Counted from the first letter of the stretch, positions 53,336-64,000 are shown. The stretch: 64,000 bases of DNA from Ryuthela nishihirai (GCA_038380435.1 JAWZYU010000034.1:44268901-44332900), one strand, 5' to 3'. The notes: generated from the sequence alone by a model not told the origin. Translations and numbers: made by a program.

Positions 53336-56300
53336 GTAAGATGTCAATTACTTATTCATTTTCATTATCTTTTCCTACTTTAACTTAGGATAAGTATTAA
53401 ATGCTTATTCTTTATTCTTGTTTGTGAAAATTTGCTTGTATTTAGGATATGAAATTTTGCCTATATTTCGGAATACAGACCCTCTCGATTTACGTAAAGG
53501 TTTGATTCTAAGCACTGTTAGGGGCGGGGGTGGCTCAGTCGGTAACGCGCCAGGCTCGTATTCTGTAGTTCCCAGGTTCGAGTCCCAACTGGGTCATCGT
53601 TGAGATTTATCTCCGCAAAATTCCCCGCCCTGCCCACGGTCAATAGGGGACACCGATGGGCTTGGAAAGGCCGCCGTCCGTCGGATGGGACGTTAAGCCG
53701 TGGCCCCGTGTGCGGGAGAGCCATACCCTGTGCACGTTAAAGAACACGCTGGATGGCCTTGACGGGAGGCTACCATCTGTCTCCCAACAGCTGTTCCAAT
53801 GGGTCTCCTCCCCCAACCTTCTCTGAGACTTCGGGGTCCTTGTGACCTGGCCATTTAGCCCATTGTGTGCAAAAAAGTGCCGCTCAGAGGTAAAACAACC
53901 CAACCTAGGCCCTGTTACCGACTAAGCCCATAAGGCCCGGCCTAGGCCTCCTTATTCCTAGAAATCCATAAACTCTATAAATCATAAAAAATTTCCTCAT
54001 TGTCTTAAAAAAATTAATGGATCAGTGTAATTGGGTATGTTTAGCTTTTTCTTCAACTGCAAGCCCTGACTAAATTCTAAAACCTATTCAGACTGATTTA
54101 ATTTAGAATAATCACGAATCTTTGTTATATTGTGTAAAAGTGTAGAGAACTTTGTAATATAACAAGACGAAGGGAAACAACTACATTGGAAATCAGAGTA
54201 ATATTCCAGAACATTGAACTTCCTGGGGACCCACGTAAGCACGCTGTGCCTAGGGCCCCCTGAAATCTTAAGCGGGACCTGTTGAGTTCTACAAAACCTT
54301 ACTAAGTCTAAGTTTAAATGTATAGATAATTACGAAAAATATGTACATTCCTCAAATTATATACACTGTATTACAAAACGTGTGTTGGTACAGTCGCTCA
54401 AAAAAATATCCGAACACTATGGTTGATTACAGAATTCAGAAAAAATATCTGGCAACGATTTTTTTAGAAATAGTGATCTGGCAACCTTCGTGTCACGTGA
54501 CACGAAGGTTGCCAGATCGGATATTTTTTCAGCGACTGTACTTAATAATTTTAAGAGGCAAACTCTCACTCAAATGATTCCCCTGGAAGCCATACTACAC
54601 ACGAATGATATATCGTTTAAACACTTTTTAAAAATTTGATATAGAGAACTGCTCATAAAAGTTTCTAAGTGTATTTATTTACAAGGATTCTACTTTTATT
54701 ACAGCAAAGCAATGACCTTTGAATTTCTTCCTCGTTGTGGGTGGGTTGGGTGTCGGAAAAGTATCTCCCTCCCCTACTTCCCTCATATGCACACTGTATT
54801 AATACTTTATTACTTTTATTCATTTCTGCTAAATTGTTTTATTCAATTGAAGTTCAATGTACTAACGTAAGTCTCTATATTTTCACCCTTTAGTTTCTTT
54901 GGCTATTTCTATTATTCATTGCTCTCGGAGTGACTTCTAATTGCTTGTAAGTATCATCTCATTATTTTTATACGGTTTGATTTTTTTATATGCCTCTAAT
55001 TATCACTATCCCCAACACCATGGACGGCGCAAAAGTTCTCCCCACTCCACCTGGAAAAATAGATCGTAAAATTAATTTATGATGAATCATACGGGTGCAC
55101 TAAAAATTAATATCGTTTTTCCTCGTAATGAAATGTAATCTTTCTTTTTACGCTTTCTTTTGTTTTTGGAAGAATATCCTTTAATTTTTATTTATTAAAA
55201 TTTGTGATGTTTTTCTGCTGAGGTCCCGCCATCCTCTCAGACCTGCTATGGCGTATAAACTGACAGGCTCCTGTCAGACCTCTATGGCAAGCAGCTGCTT
55301 TAGGGGGTAATTATTTATTATTATTATTATTATATAAAGAAATATTTTTAATATGTATTTTCAATAATTTTTTCCTTTTTATTTTTGTTTTGTTTTCGGG
55401 CATCCTTAGTTGTGTTATAGGATGATAATCTCATGATTGCTGTATTCGCAACTGTGTTCATTAATGAATGGCTAAGCCTAAATCAGACCTGGGCACACTT
55501 CTAAGCTGGAGGTCAGCATACAAAAATTAAATGGAAGGGAAGACGTCAAAGAAATATATAATCAATAACGATGAAACTTGGACGCTGTGTAAGCAAGATA
55601 ACAGGAAACTAGATGCTTTTGATTCTAGATGCTTATGGAGTATCTTGGGCATTAGGTGGTTCAACTTTGTAACTAATGATGAGGTTAGGCAAAGGAATTT
55701 GCAACCTCCTTTAAGCAGCATATTGTGCAGAGAGAGACTCCGTTGGTTTGGCCATGTTGTCCGTATGAATAATTATAGATTAGCGAATAGGGTTATGAAC
55801 AGTGTGCCTAAAGGCCTCAGAAAGAAGGGGAGACCTAGGATGAGGTGGGCAGACAATGTCAAACAGGACCTTATTAGAATTGGTGTGCAGTGGCCAGATG
55901 CAGCAGACTTGGTTCAGGACAAACTTGCTTGGAGAACTGAATTGCATGGTCTGGTTGGACCTCCGTAGCCCATGGCTGCTTGATGATGAACGTATATGTA
56001 ACCAACGAGAAAAAAAATCCTAAGATAAAACATAACAGAATAATTTTATTAAAATGAATTATATTAATTAGAATTCACTTCCCCGAAGTTGGATTTCTTC
56101 TTCTCTATAAGTTCTTTTTCTCTTTTACAAATTCAAATCATTTGTCATGAGTTGCCTGACCTAAAGGTTTCTGTCTAGGAACATTGATCCCCTCCCCCCT
56201 GCCCGAAAAATTCTTGCAGACGCAAATTTCTCCCAACGGAATATTAACTTATTTTTTTCAACCAATTATTCTGTTATTGCTAGAATAATGTCTTGATAAG

Positions 56301-59300
56301 GGCACTTCATTGCTTATCGTTTCTTTTCCACGTTGCCATATGTGAGTATAAAATAATAAAGAAATAATAAGAGAGCATTCAAAAGTATAAGTATTAATCA
56401 AAATAACAATCTTGATTTTTTTCTAATAATGCACTGTTGCTATGTTTAGAGTAGTATGCAGGGTAGACTGAATGCAAATAATACACCTGAGTTTTATTTA
56501 TTTACAGTTTATGTCCAGCTTTATTTGCCATTTCCAAGCACTTGAGAATGTCGCAAAATGTTGCCGTATCCTTTTACACAAATTTAAACTATTTCTGATT
56601 GTCTTCGTAAATAGAAATTTCAACTTTTGTCAAGTGCTTTCAATCTTTTCAGTCTCGAATTAATCCGGATAATCTAATACTATTTAGAGCGATATATAAA
56701 TATACACAGTCATATCAGAATCATATGACCACCTACAATAGATAATACCTAGTAGGTGGTCATATTATTCTGATACGACTGCGTATTAGCTATATAAAAA
56801 TACAGATATTTAGAACGATTAAAAACGTATGAAATGAAACTAGAGCAACCAAATCATTTAATCAGTTGTATATTTTATATTACATGATCTCATATGGAAA
56901 ACAATTTTTTGAAAATATATTTTATTTTACAGTCTTATACTAAATAAACATTTTTTTTTTAGTAAATGTTTCCATAATCATCTCTGGCATTCTAGCTGAT
57001 CCTGTCATCTCTAAGCCAGGAATGCCAGGATCAGCCAGAGATAAATCTCAATGCTGATGGAGCACATGGGATTGGGTTCAGTTTTTTACCTCTGAGTCGT
57101 GCTTTTTTTTTTGACACACTTAACTAAATAGCCAGATCACAAAGACCTCAAATGCTAAGAGAAGGTTGGAGGAAGGGGATCCAGTGGACAGCAGTTAGGA
57201 GACAGATGATAGGCCATTGTCCTGTACACAGACAGAACCAGTGCTTTACGTCACATCCAACGGACGGAGGCCTTTCCAAGCCCATCGGTGTCGCCTTTCT
57301 GACCAAGAGCAAGGTGGGGGTTTTAGAGAAGATAAATCTCAAAGCTGACCCGCGTGTGTTGGGTTGTTTTACCTCTGAGTGGCACTTTTTTGCACACCAT
57401 GGGCTAAATGGCCAGGTCACAAGGACCCCGAAGGCTCAGAGAAGGTTGGGGGAGAGGACCCACTGGAACAGCTGTTGGGAGACAGATGGTATCCTCCCGT
57501 CAAGGCCATCCAGTGTGTTCTTTAACGTGCACAGGGTATGGCTCTCCCGCACCCGGGGCCACGGCTTAACGTTCCATCCGACGGATGGTGGTCTTTCCAA
57601 GCCCATCGATGTCCCCTACTGACCGTGGCGGAGAGTTTTGCGGAGATAAATCTCAACGCCGACCCAGCTGGGACTCGAACCTGGGAACTACAGATTACGA
57701 GCCTGGCGCGCTACCGACTGAGCCACTCCCGCCCCCATCCGGGTGGGACTGGAACCTATGAACTTCAGATTACGACCCTGGAGAGATTCTTCAAAAGAAG
57801 TTTTGTGATTGGTGGTGGAACCACTCATGCACCGACGTCTTGACCTGATCATACGAGAAGAAATGACGTCATCTTGGTGCGTCTTTCAGTGGACAAAAAA
57901 ATGGGTTAGCACTCGGTACTAAGTCTGGTGAACATGAAGGGTGAGGTAACAGCTCAAACTTTATTTCCTGTGTCTGCTCGACTGTATAACGTGTGGTGTG
58001 AGGGTGGGCATTGTCATGCTCCAGGCACACACACGCGACAATAATAAACCCCAATGTTTCTACCGAATTGATGATTTTTGATGATTCAGAAGCTGATCGC
58101 AGCACTTTATACTTGCCACGATTTCTGATTTCTCCAGGTAGTGTTCCAGAATTATTCTTTTATGATCCCAGAGTACACTGAGTAACGCTTTTTCCTACTG
58201 AAGCTCAGCGTTGAGATTTATCTCCGCAAAACTCCCCCGCCCTGCCCACGGTCAGTAGGGGACACCGATGGATTTGGAAAGGCCGCCGTCCTTCGGACGT
58301 GACCTTAAGCCGTAGCTCCCTGTGCGGGAGAGCCATACCCTGTGCACGTTAAAGAACACACTGGATGGCCTTGACGGAAAGTTACCATCTGTCACCCAAC
58401 AGCTGTTCCAGTGAGTCCCCTCCTCCAACCTTCTCTGAGCCTTCGGGGTCCTTGTGACCTGGTCATTTACCCCATGGTATGCAAAAAAGTGCCGTTCAGA
58501 GGTAAAACAACCCAACGTTAAAGAACACCCTGGATGGCCTTGACGGGAGACTACCATCTGTCTCCCAACAGCTGTTCCAGTGGGTCCCTTCCCCCAATAT
58601 TCTCTGATCCCTCGTGGTCCTCGTGACCTGGCCATTTAGTCATGGTGTAAAAAAAATTTCGCTCAAAGGTAAAACAACCCAACGTTAAAGAACACGCTGG
58701 ATGGCCTTGACGGGAGGCTACCATCTGTCTCCCAACAGCTGTTCCAGTGGGTCCCCTCCCCTAACCTACTCTGAGCCTTCGGGGTCCTTGTGACCTGGCC
58801 ATTTAGCCCATGGTGTGCAAAAAAGTGCCATTCAGAGGTAAAACAACCCAACCCAACCCTATTGAAGCTTGGTTAAGAGATTTTCTTTAGTCGAGGTGAG
58901 TTTGCATGATACCCATGGTTCATCACCAGTTCCTATATGTCCTAAGAAGTAATTTCTTTCCCTCTCATACCTTCAAAGAAGCACAGACACAAGCATCGAC
59001 TCATCGTTCGTTCAGTTCACGTGTTAAACGACGAGGAATCCAAGGAGCACACATTTTTCGAAACTGCAACTCCTCGCTAAAAATGTTGTGCGCTGAACCA
59101 ACACTGCAACAGTTTTTTTCGATGGTGATGCGGCGATTTCCTCGCATGAACCATGCTTGTGGTGTCACAACACAACGAGCTTCTCTGGGCGGTGAAACAT
59201 CCTCAATTCATTCGATACCGTCCTTAATTTATCCGCCCACTCGTAGACTTGCCACTGAGTCATGCACCGTCCACCATAGTCATGGCCACTTCAAGTAGGT

Positions 59301-62300
59301 AAGCACTCATTGGAGAGCTTTCTCCAAAGAGATGCTTTGGACAATGCGACGACTGTAAAATGTCTGAAAAGAAGCGCCGAAAATGGACTTCAGGCCTGAC
59401 CACAGTGAGCCAATAGTCTCCTTTTCAGTCAGTTTTATTCTTTCAGCATTCAGAAAAGGAATTAAAGATAGCATCTCTGTATTAGTGCATGATTTTAAGA
59501 GTGCCGCCATCTTGATAATTGATTGTTTAAAAATAACGTCAACAGATAAACCAACGACCTAGAATATCTAGACTGATCATATGCCAGCCATTGCGAAAGA
59601 ATATGAAGGGCTCGGCACAGAATTGTTGTGTTTTTTTTTTTATCATGTATCCATTTTTGACATAGCTCTTCATTTCGTAACAGAAATTTAGAGAAAAAAA
59701 ACTAAATTGATGAACAAAAATACTGTTTTAAAAAAAGGCGAACTATTAATTCTCCCATGTATGATTTACAAGCGAATTTTAATTACTTTTTACATACTCC
59801 TAAAAAGGTAATTCCGTTTCCTTATCATTTATATTATTGGAACAGTAAATTGCAGAGAAGCAATTAAGACATTATCTGAGAGTTTAAAGTGTTTTATAAA
59901 CCAAAATAGAATGAGATATTGAAATAAAAGAAACACACGTTATCCTATGGAGCAACTACTTGCCATAAAGTATCATGAATACTAAGTTTCCCGAAGTCAC
60001 GTAGTGGTGGCGCTGAGAGCGGTGATCTAAGTAGTCTATCTATTGTATAGCATTGAATACAACCACTTGCCAGTGTTGCCTACAGGCTTCAATCAATAAT
60101 GTGAAGAAAAATATTACTATTATTTGAGCCTTATATATTTTAAATAGCTTTTGTGGTTTTCATTTCAATGACCTTTGTACTTATATGTATTTAAAACTTT
60201 ATAACTCATAAATAAATTAAAAATAAGCTGAAAAAAATTGGTCTTGTCGTGAGTGATCCCTCTCATGGCAAAACCATTTTTTCAGCTTATTATTTCATGT
60301 CTACAGAACACATGGTGTGATTCTTTACTACTGACTTTATTGAACTTTTTCTACCGGATAAAAAAAATGGCTTTTTTTTATCTGCTTTATAACTTATCCA
60401 CTGAGTAATTCAACTATATTACGCATCAGTTGAATTAGCTACTTTTCCAGAGGGTGTAGCCTTGTGAGTTTTGCAATCAGCTAGAGCCATTTATTTTCCT
60501 TAATCAGATTCCAGGGAGTTACGCTGTTAGCATTCGGCAATGGATCCCCCGATATTTTTTCCTCTGTGGCTGGTCTTCAAAAGGCTTCTGCGGAAATGGC
60601 CATCGCAAGCCTAGTTGGTAAGCTTTTTGCTTATTAAAATTGATACTAAAAACATACACAACGTTTGCATTTGGAGTTTTTTCTATAACCTCTAACTACA
60701 CACTTGAGGTTTGAGACACCTTAATGAAACTAAGTGTTGCTGCAAAACTGGTTTTGTTCACAGTAACGATTACCCGCTAACAATTCCTTTAAATGCAAAA
60801 CTGTTTTTGTTCACAGTAACGATTACCCGCTAACAATTCCTTTAAATGCAAAACTGTTTTTGTTCACAGTAACGATTACCCGCTAACAATTCCTTTAAAT
60901 GCAAAACTGTTTTTGTTCACAGTAACGATTACCCGCTAACAATTCCTTTAAATGCAAAACTGTTTTTGTTCACAGTAACGATTACCCGCTAACAATTCCT
61001 TTAAATGCAAAACTGTTTTTGTTCACAGTAACGATTACCCGCTAACAATTCCTTTAAATGCAAAACTGTTTTTGTTCACAGTAACGATTACCCGCTAACA
61101 ATTCCTTTAAATGCAAAACTGTTTTTGTTCACAGTAACGATTACCCGCTAACAATTCCTTTAAATGCAAAACTGTTTTTGTTCACAGTAACGATTACCCG
61201 CTAACAATTCCTTTAAATGCAAAACTGTTTTTGTTCACAGTAACGATTACCCGCTAACAATTCCTTTAAATGCAAAACTGTTTTTGTTCACAGTAACGAT
61301 TACCCGCTAACAATTCCTTTAAATGCAAAACTGTTTTTGATCACAGTAACGATTACCCGCTAACAATTCCTTTAAATGCAAAACTGTTTTTGATCACAGT
61401 AACGATTACCCGCTAACAATTCCTTTAAATGACTTCATTATCAGCTGATCAACTTTAGTTTTTGGATTTTATCATCCATCCGTTTATGGGTAGCGATAGG
61501 CAAGATAACATCTTGGCCTGTGAGACAGAACCTGTGCTTTTGAGTTATTTTTTTAAATAGGATAACTAATTTTATTCTAATGATAATTTTACATGTAAAC
61601 GTATTTTTTGTTTATAATTTGGAACGAATGTTTTATTCATAAACTATGCTTGTCACGTTTTATTTTAAAATTACAGGCGTTTTCTGTCACTTTACAGAAT
61701 AATATTTCGATTTTTATAATATAGTTTATGCACTCATTATTGATTTGTTGTATTATTTATTTATTTTTTTTTGTATGAGATTTTCTAGGGTAAAAATGTA
61801 ATACCATGTTGCCTAGGTGGTACTATACCATTCAGATTAATTCATGATCTTTTATCTGTCCAATCTTCATTCTTACAGCATGTGGTCTCTGAGAATACAA
61901 GTCACAAAAACTCACGTCTGCAGTTAAATGTTAATTTAGAATATTAGATCAAGTACTGTTGTTTTTTAACCATATGTCGTGTATAAGATTTAAACACTGA
62001 CATAAGATTATATCTGTGTATATTTATATTAATCTTATATCTACTGTTGTAACATTCAGTTTCACATTCTTAAAACCTAAATCACAAAGAGTTAAATCTT
62101 AAAATCCAGGGATTCTCAAACTGTGGGTTGCGAGCAGCTTGGAAAAGTGGGGAAAATGTTTCATGCAAATTCGTAGGTCCTGCATTGTAGAGAAGAGGGA
62201 AGGGGTAGCATAATTTATTCTACGACTCAAGGTCGCAGTGTCAAAAAAGTTTGAGAACCACTGTTATAATCCACTTCAACGATATTTCCTATTTTGAAAT

Positions 62301-62493
62301 CGTTTGTTATGTGAATGTGTTACAGGAGCAGGCGTATTTGTGACCACAGTGGTGGCTGGCTCCGTTTTCCTCACCCAGCCTTTCAGTCTCATGATTCGTC
62401 CTTTCCTCCGTGACATCATCTTCTACATCATCTCCAGCAGTTGGACTTTTGGCCTCTTCTTCGCCAGCCCTTCGTACATCTACCATGGCATTG
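53183..62493 (+). CDS. SLC8B1: NCLX-like mitochondrial Na+/Ca2+ exchanger (spliced, partial)
   Basis: Five exons (53183-53335, 54894-54946, 56508-56565, 60515-60617, 62326-62493) join in frame with GT-AG borders. The product starts with a Cys-rich segment (C-TEIHEINASLQC, then EDC and YFTFCHF) like the NCLX N-terminal region. A hydrophobic segment follows (FLWLFLLFIALGV), then CPALFAISKHLRMSQNVAGV, then the alpha-1 exchanger motif LLAFGNGSPDIFSS, and GAGVFVTTVVAGS with two more membrane segments. The family moves Na+ or Li+ against Ca2+ across the inner mitochondrial membrane, and the Asn, Pro and Asp of the alpha-1 motif, which bind ions in this family, are present. The signal or targeting exon was not identified and the second half of the protein lies beyond the window. 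Confidence 0.92.
53521..53906 (+). repeat. SINE-A, complete, in SLC8B1 intron
   Basis: GGGGCGGGGGTGGCTCAGTC head through AACAACCCAACC. The flanks CACTGTTA and CCCTGTTA suggest a short target duplication. Confidence 0.93.
53907..54390. other. SLC8B1 intron, nothing recognised
   Basis: No ORF or repeat identified. Confidence 0.5.
54391..54538. mobile_element. TA-flanked hairpin MITE, family 2, 148 bp
   Basis: The left arm is the same as at 40043 (CAGTCGCTCAAAAAAATATC) and the right end is AGCGACTG, with TA flanks. It contains a perfect 44-base palindrome at 54475-54518 (half: GATCTGGCAACCTTCGTGTC + AC). Confidence 0.9.
54894..54946 (+). CDS. SLC8B1: SLC8B1 exon, first transmembrane helix
   Basis: It encodes FLWLFLLFIALGVTSNC, matching the WLLYLFLILGVTA helix of vertebrate NCLX. 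It ends with two bases of a Phe codon completed at 56508. Confidence 0.88.
55205..55335 (+). repeat. SINE-B, 5'-truncated
   Basis: TGATGTTTTTCTGCTGAGGT, GGCAAGCAGCTGCTTTAGGG and a TTATTTATTATTATTATTAT tail; no tRNA-like head. Confidence 0.88.
55568..55985 (+). mobile_element. RTE LINE copy C, 5'-truncated
   Basis: The last 140 or so codons of the RTE ORF are open (ETWTLCKQDNRKLDAFDSRC to LHGLVGPP), followed by the family 3' end GCCCATGGCTGCTTGATGAT. It lies in an SLC8B1 intron in sense orientation. Confidence 0.92.
55986..56507. other. SLC8B1 intron, nothing recognised
   Basis: AT-rich, no repeat identified. Confidence 0.5.
56508..56565 (+). CDS. SLC8B1: SLC8B1 exon, loop before alpha-1 repeat
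   Basis: It encodes LCPALFAISKHLRMSQNVA, matching the conserved FFCPNLSAIS...LSHNVA stretch. The donor is GCC|GTATCC, a GT with weak context, but phase and homology support it. Confidence 0.88.
56705..56783. mobile_element. TA-flanked MITE (mariner type), uninterrupted 79-bp copy
   Basis: CACAGTCATATCAGAATCAT and its inverted partner ATTATTCTGATACGACTGCG flank a 20-base loop; TA on both sides. Same family as 26902-27186. Confidence 0.88.
57077..57359 (-). repeat. SINE-A, old copy, split by a younger one
   Basis: Diverged tail (TTTTTTACCTCTGAGTCGTG on the plus strand) to the GTTGAGATTTATC-equivalent region. Its head continues at 57739-57782 (TGGGACTGGAACCTATGAAC, plus strand) beyond the younger SINE-A. 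Confidence 0.8.
57360..57738 (-). repeat. SINE-A, complete, inserted in an older SINE-A
   Basis: From head GGGGGCGGGAGTGGCTCAGT (at 57738, minus strand) to tail AAAACAACCCAAC. It interrupts the older copy near its B-box region. Confidence 0.92.
57739..57782 (-). repeat. head fragment of the older split SINE-A
   Basis: The minus strand reads CAGGGTCGTAATCTGAAGTT and GGTTCCAGTCCCACCCGG, the anticodon- and T-arm-like part of the SINE-A head. Confidence 0.75.
57850..59540 (-). pseudogene. mariner transposase relic M4, split by a SINE-A array
   Basis: On the minus strand fragments read, in order, MAALLKSC near 59510, FMRGNRRITIEKNCCSVGSA, IFSEELQFRKMCAPWIPRRL, a SINE-A array (58206-58858), then LEHDNAHPHTTRYTVEQTQ and LLPHPSCSPDLVPSA. 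This is the order of a mariner transposase (helix-turn-helix, WVPRxL, HDNxxPHT, SPDLAPxD). The third catalytic Asp is replaced (PSA), and stops and frameshifts are present. Confidence 0.8.
58206..58858 (+). repeat. SINE-A with three 169-bp-type units, 5'-truncated, with target duplication
   Basis: CTACTGAAGCT (58195-58205) and CTATTGAAGCT (58859-58869) flank it. It starts at CAGCGTTGAGATTTATCTCC, without the tRNA-like head, and has three 3' units joined at CCCAACGTTAAAGAACAC. It lies inside mariner relic M4. Confidence 0.93.
59541..60514. other. SLC8B1 intron, nothing recognised
   Basis: AT-rich; only short ORFs. No repeat or exon identified before the alpha-1 exon. Confidence 0.5.
60515..60617 (+). 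CDS. SLC8B1: SLC8B1 exon, alpha-1 ion-binding motif
   Basis: It encodes GVTLLAFGNGSPDIFSSVAG, the alpha-1 signature of CaCA exchangers with N, P and D conserved, then a helix ending ASLV. A 53-bp minisatellite starts 124 bases after its donor. Confidence 0.94.
60741..61429. repeat. 53-bp minisatellite, 13 units
   Basis: The unit begins TGCAAAACTGTTTTTGTTCA, continues CAGTAACGATTACCCGCTAA and ends CAATTCCTTTAAA. Units are almost identical; the last two have TTTTTGATCAC instead of TTTTTGTTCAC and the first has TGGTTTTG. The total of 689 bases is exactly 13 units. Each unit carries a pyrimidine-rich stretch ending in CACAG, resembling a 3' splice site. Confidence 0.96.
62107..62263. mobile_element. 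non-autonomous hAT element, 157 bp
   Basis: Ends CAGGGATTCTCAAACT and AGTTTGAGAACCACTG are inverted repeats of the hAT type. Eight-base target copies TTAAAATC (62099-62106) and TTATAATC (62264-62271) differ by one base. It lies 62 bases upstream of the SLC8B1 exon at 62326. Confidence 0.88.
62326..62493 (+). CDS. SLC8B1: SLC8B1 exon, end of alpha-1 repeat and next helices
   Basis: After GTTACAG it completes a split Gly and reads AGVFVTTVVAGSVFLTQPFS, then IRPFLRDIIFYIISSSW and a further hydrophobic run. The donor is ATTG|GTGAGT. No further exon is recognisable before the window ends. Confidence 0.92.
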
Positions 62494-62944
62494 GTGAGTT
62501 CCCTATCAAGGAAGATCACTTCTACCTTCCGAATATTGGCAATGATACAAATTGTTTTCCTTTTCTTTTAAATTGTGGGAAATTTTTTAAGTGTTTTCAG
62601 CACAATAAAACCTGGTTAATTGGAAATTCACAATTCAAAAAACATAACTATCAATTTAATTAAAACAGAAATATAAAACACACACAAAAAATAGATGGCT
62701 TACCTCCTATGTGATTTTAAATGCAATACCAAAGATTTATTTTCAAGCTTAATTGAGGCAGTGGCTTATCGAGGCCTCATTATCATTTTCTCTTTCGTTA
62801 TCGTGATTTTCTGATGGTCTCTTCCTCAAAAGCATTATTTTCACGAATTATTGAGGCACAAATATATGGAAATTATGAGAACAGGGCAACTTATATATAT
62901 ATGCACACATAGAGTACATACATACATACATACATATAAAATCC

Positions 62945-63510
62945 TCATGCAGCCACGGGCTATGGAGGTTCTACCTGATTGTATGATTTTGTTCTCCAGA
63001 CCTGCCTGTCCTGAGCTACAGCTACTGAATTTGGCCACTGTAGGCCAATTTCAGTAAGGTCCTGTTTGACACTGTCTACTCATCGCATCTTACGTCACCT
63101 TTTCTTGAGGCCTTTAGGTATAATATTCATAACCCTATTCGCCAATCTTAAATTATGCATACGAGCAACATGGCCAAACCAATGCAGTCTCTCTTTGCAC
63201 AATAAGCTGCTCAAAGGAGGTTGCCGACTCCTTCCAACCTCATCATTACTTCCAAAGTTAAAACACCTAATGCCCAAGATAATGCGTAATTATTTACAAT
63301 CAATGGCATCGATTTTCATATTATGTTGCTTATAAAGAGTTTCAAGTTTCCCTAGAGAGAATCAAACTATTATACAGTCTAATTTTAGTCTTTATGCCCA
63401 TTTTTTTACATTCTCCGTGGATTCTTAAAAGTTCCCAGCAGCAATCCATATTGTTCTGTTTATCTCATATCACCTCTGTTACGCAGCTCCCGAGGTAAAT
63501 GAGACACTTG
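62945..63510 (-). mobile_element. RTE LINE copy D, truncated and diverged
   Basis: The minus strand encodes FNFGSNDEVG, QPPLSSLLCKERLHWFGHVA and ANRVMNIIPKGLKKR, the C-terminal RTE block, with stops and deletions. It ends in CGTGGCTGCATGAGGAT at 62945 and breaks off at TTAA 63511, where another element seems to start. Antisense to SLC8B1. Confidence 0.85.
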
Positions 63511-63514
63511 TTAA

Positions 63515-64000
63515 CCCTTTCAGGACCATAAGGTTTCTAAGAGTAAATATTAGTATGTAACTGTTTATTTTAGTTTGTTTAGATGTAAAATAAATAAAAA
63601 TCATAAGAAAAATACATAACAATGTGTAGTTTTTTTGGAATTTTATGGGAAATATTTTTCCCAATGGACTATAAAGGTAACACAAATTATAGTTAGGCTT
63701 ATTATGCAATGTCTTTTATTTATTGGTTTATTAGAACAAAATGTTAACTAAAATAATACAAAATTATGAAATAAAATTACTATACAAAATGATGTGCTAA
63801 TTACAATATTCTGCGAAGCAATTTCTTTTGGTAGTGAGGCAAAGATGGACGTTGCACATAGTACATATATTATGCGTCCTGACAGTTCTGTTTTTGTTTT
63901 CTAAACGTTCCCGTTTACGTAATTGCGTTCGGCATACGTTCTATTTTGACATTCTGTATAAAAAATGCAGATAAGGTTATAATTAAATACGACAATCACC
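63515..64000. mobile_element. possible piggyBac-like element, left end only
   Basis: TTAA at 63511-63514 is followed by CCCTTTCAGGACCATAAGG and GGTTTCTAAG, similar to the CCCTTCCAGGGCCCGG start and GGTTTCTATC at 10819. The truncation of RTE copy D at exactly this TTAA supports an insertion. The other end is outside the window. Confidence 0.45.

Noticed and set aside
60741..61429. CRISPR-like array
   Set aside because: The 53-bp units are contiguous without unique spacers, in a eukaryotic intron. It is a minisatellite. The same holds for 43481-44275.
62307..62519. Minus-strand ORF of 70 residues
   Set aside because: Antisense to an SLC8B1 exon; the sense strand has clear exchanger homology and splice sites.
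1..64000. Endogenous virus or toxin genes
   Set aside because: No LTR pairs, gag, envelope, capsid or toxin-like frames were seen; all reverse transcriptase sequence belongs to RTE-type LINEs.

Overview
This is a eukaryotic nuclear window from an animal, most likely an arthropod or similar invertebrate. The evidence is AT-rich DNA, GT-AG introns of up to about 5 kb, several mariner-type transposase relics, an RTE-type LINE and very abundant tRNA-derived SINEs. The species cannot be fixed from sequence alone. There are no bacterial-style operons, rRNA genes or CRISPR arrays.

Two host genes are readable, both on the + strand. (1) An RNF25 (AO7) E3 ubiquitin ligase occupies 2384-26494. Seven exons carry the RWD domain, a split RING finger and a long low-complexity tail ending in two PPPGF motifs; the first exon lies outside the window or is unrecognised. 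(2) An SLC8B1/NCLX mitochondrial sodium/calcium exchanger begins by 53183 and runs past 62493. Five exons carry the Cys-rich luminal segment, the first membrane segments and the alpha-1 exchanger motif. Its 5' end is uncertain and its 3' end is beyond the window. The two genes show no functional link; they are simply neighbours.

The rest is mobile DNA. Region 3116-6690 holds an RTE LINE with an intact 1002-codon ORF, antisense inside an RNF25 intron. Three more truncated RTE copies lie at 36196-38077, 55568-55985 and 62945-63510. SINE-A (about 385 bp, tRNA-like head) is present in about 29 copies, many with clear target-site duplications. SINE-B (about 210 bp, tRNA-like head, TATTT-type tail) has about 13 copies. 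A third tRNA-headed repeat, SINE-C, occurs as inverted pairs. Four dead mariner transposase relics lie at 29.7-30.0, 30.2-32.0, 33.0-35.35 and 57.85-59.5 kb. Also present are two hAT-type elements, two TA-flanked hairpin MITE families, a 2.28 kb TTAA-flanked piggyBac-like element, and minisatellites of 26 bp (about 30 copies) and 53 bp (13 copies).

The most unusual feature is that SINE-A repeatedly carries internal tandem arrays. Four loci have 169-bp units joined at the same junction (two of them with six units each), and other loci have different units of about 148, 56 and 54 bp. The 26.5-53 kb interval between the genes is a densely nested stack of these elements, and the order of insertion can be read from the interruptions.
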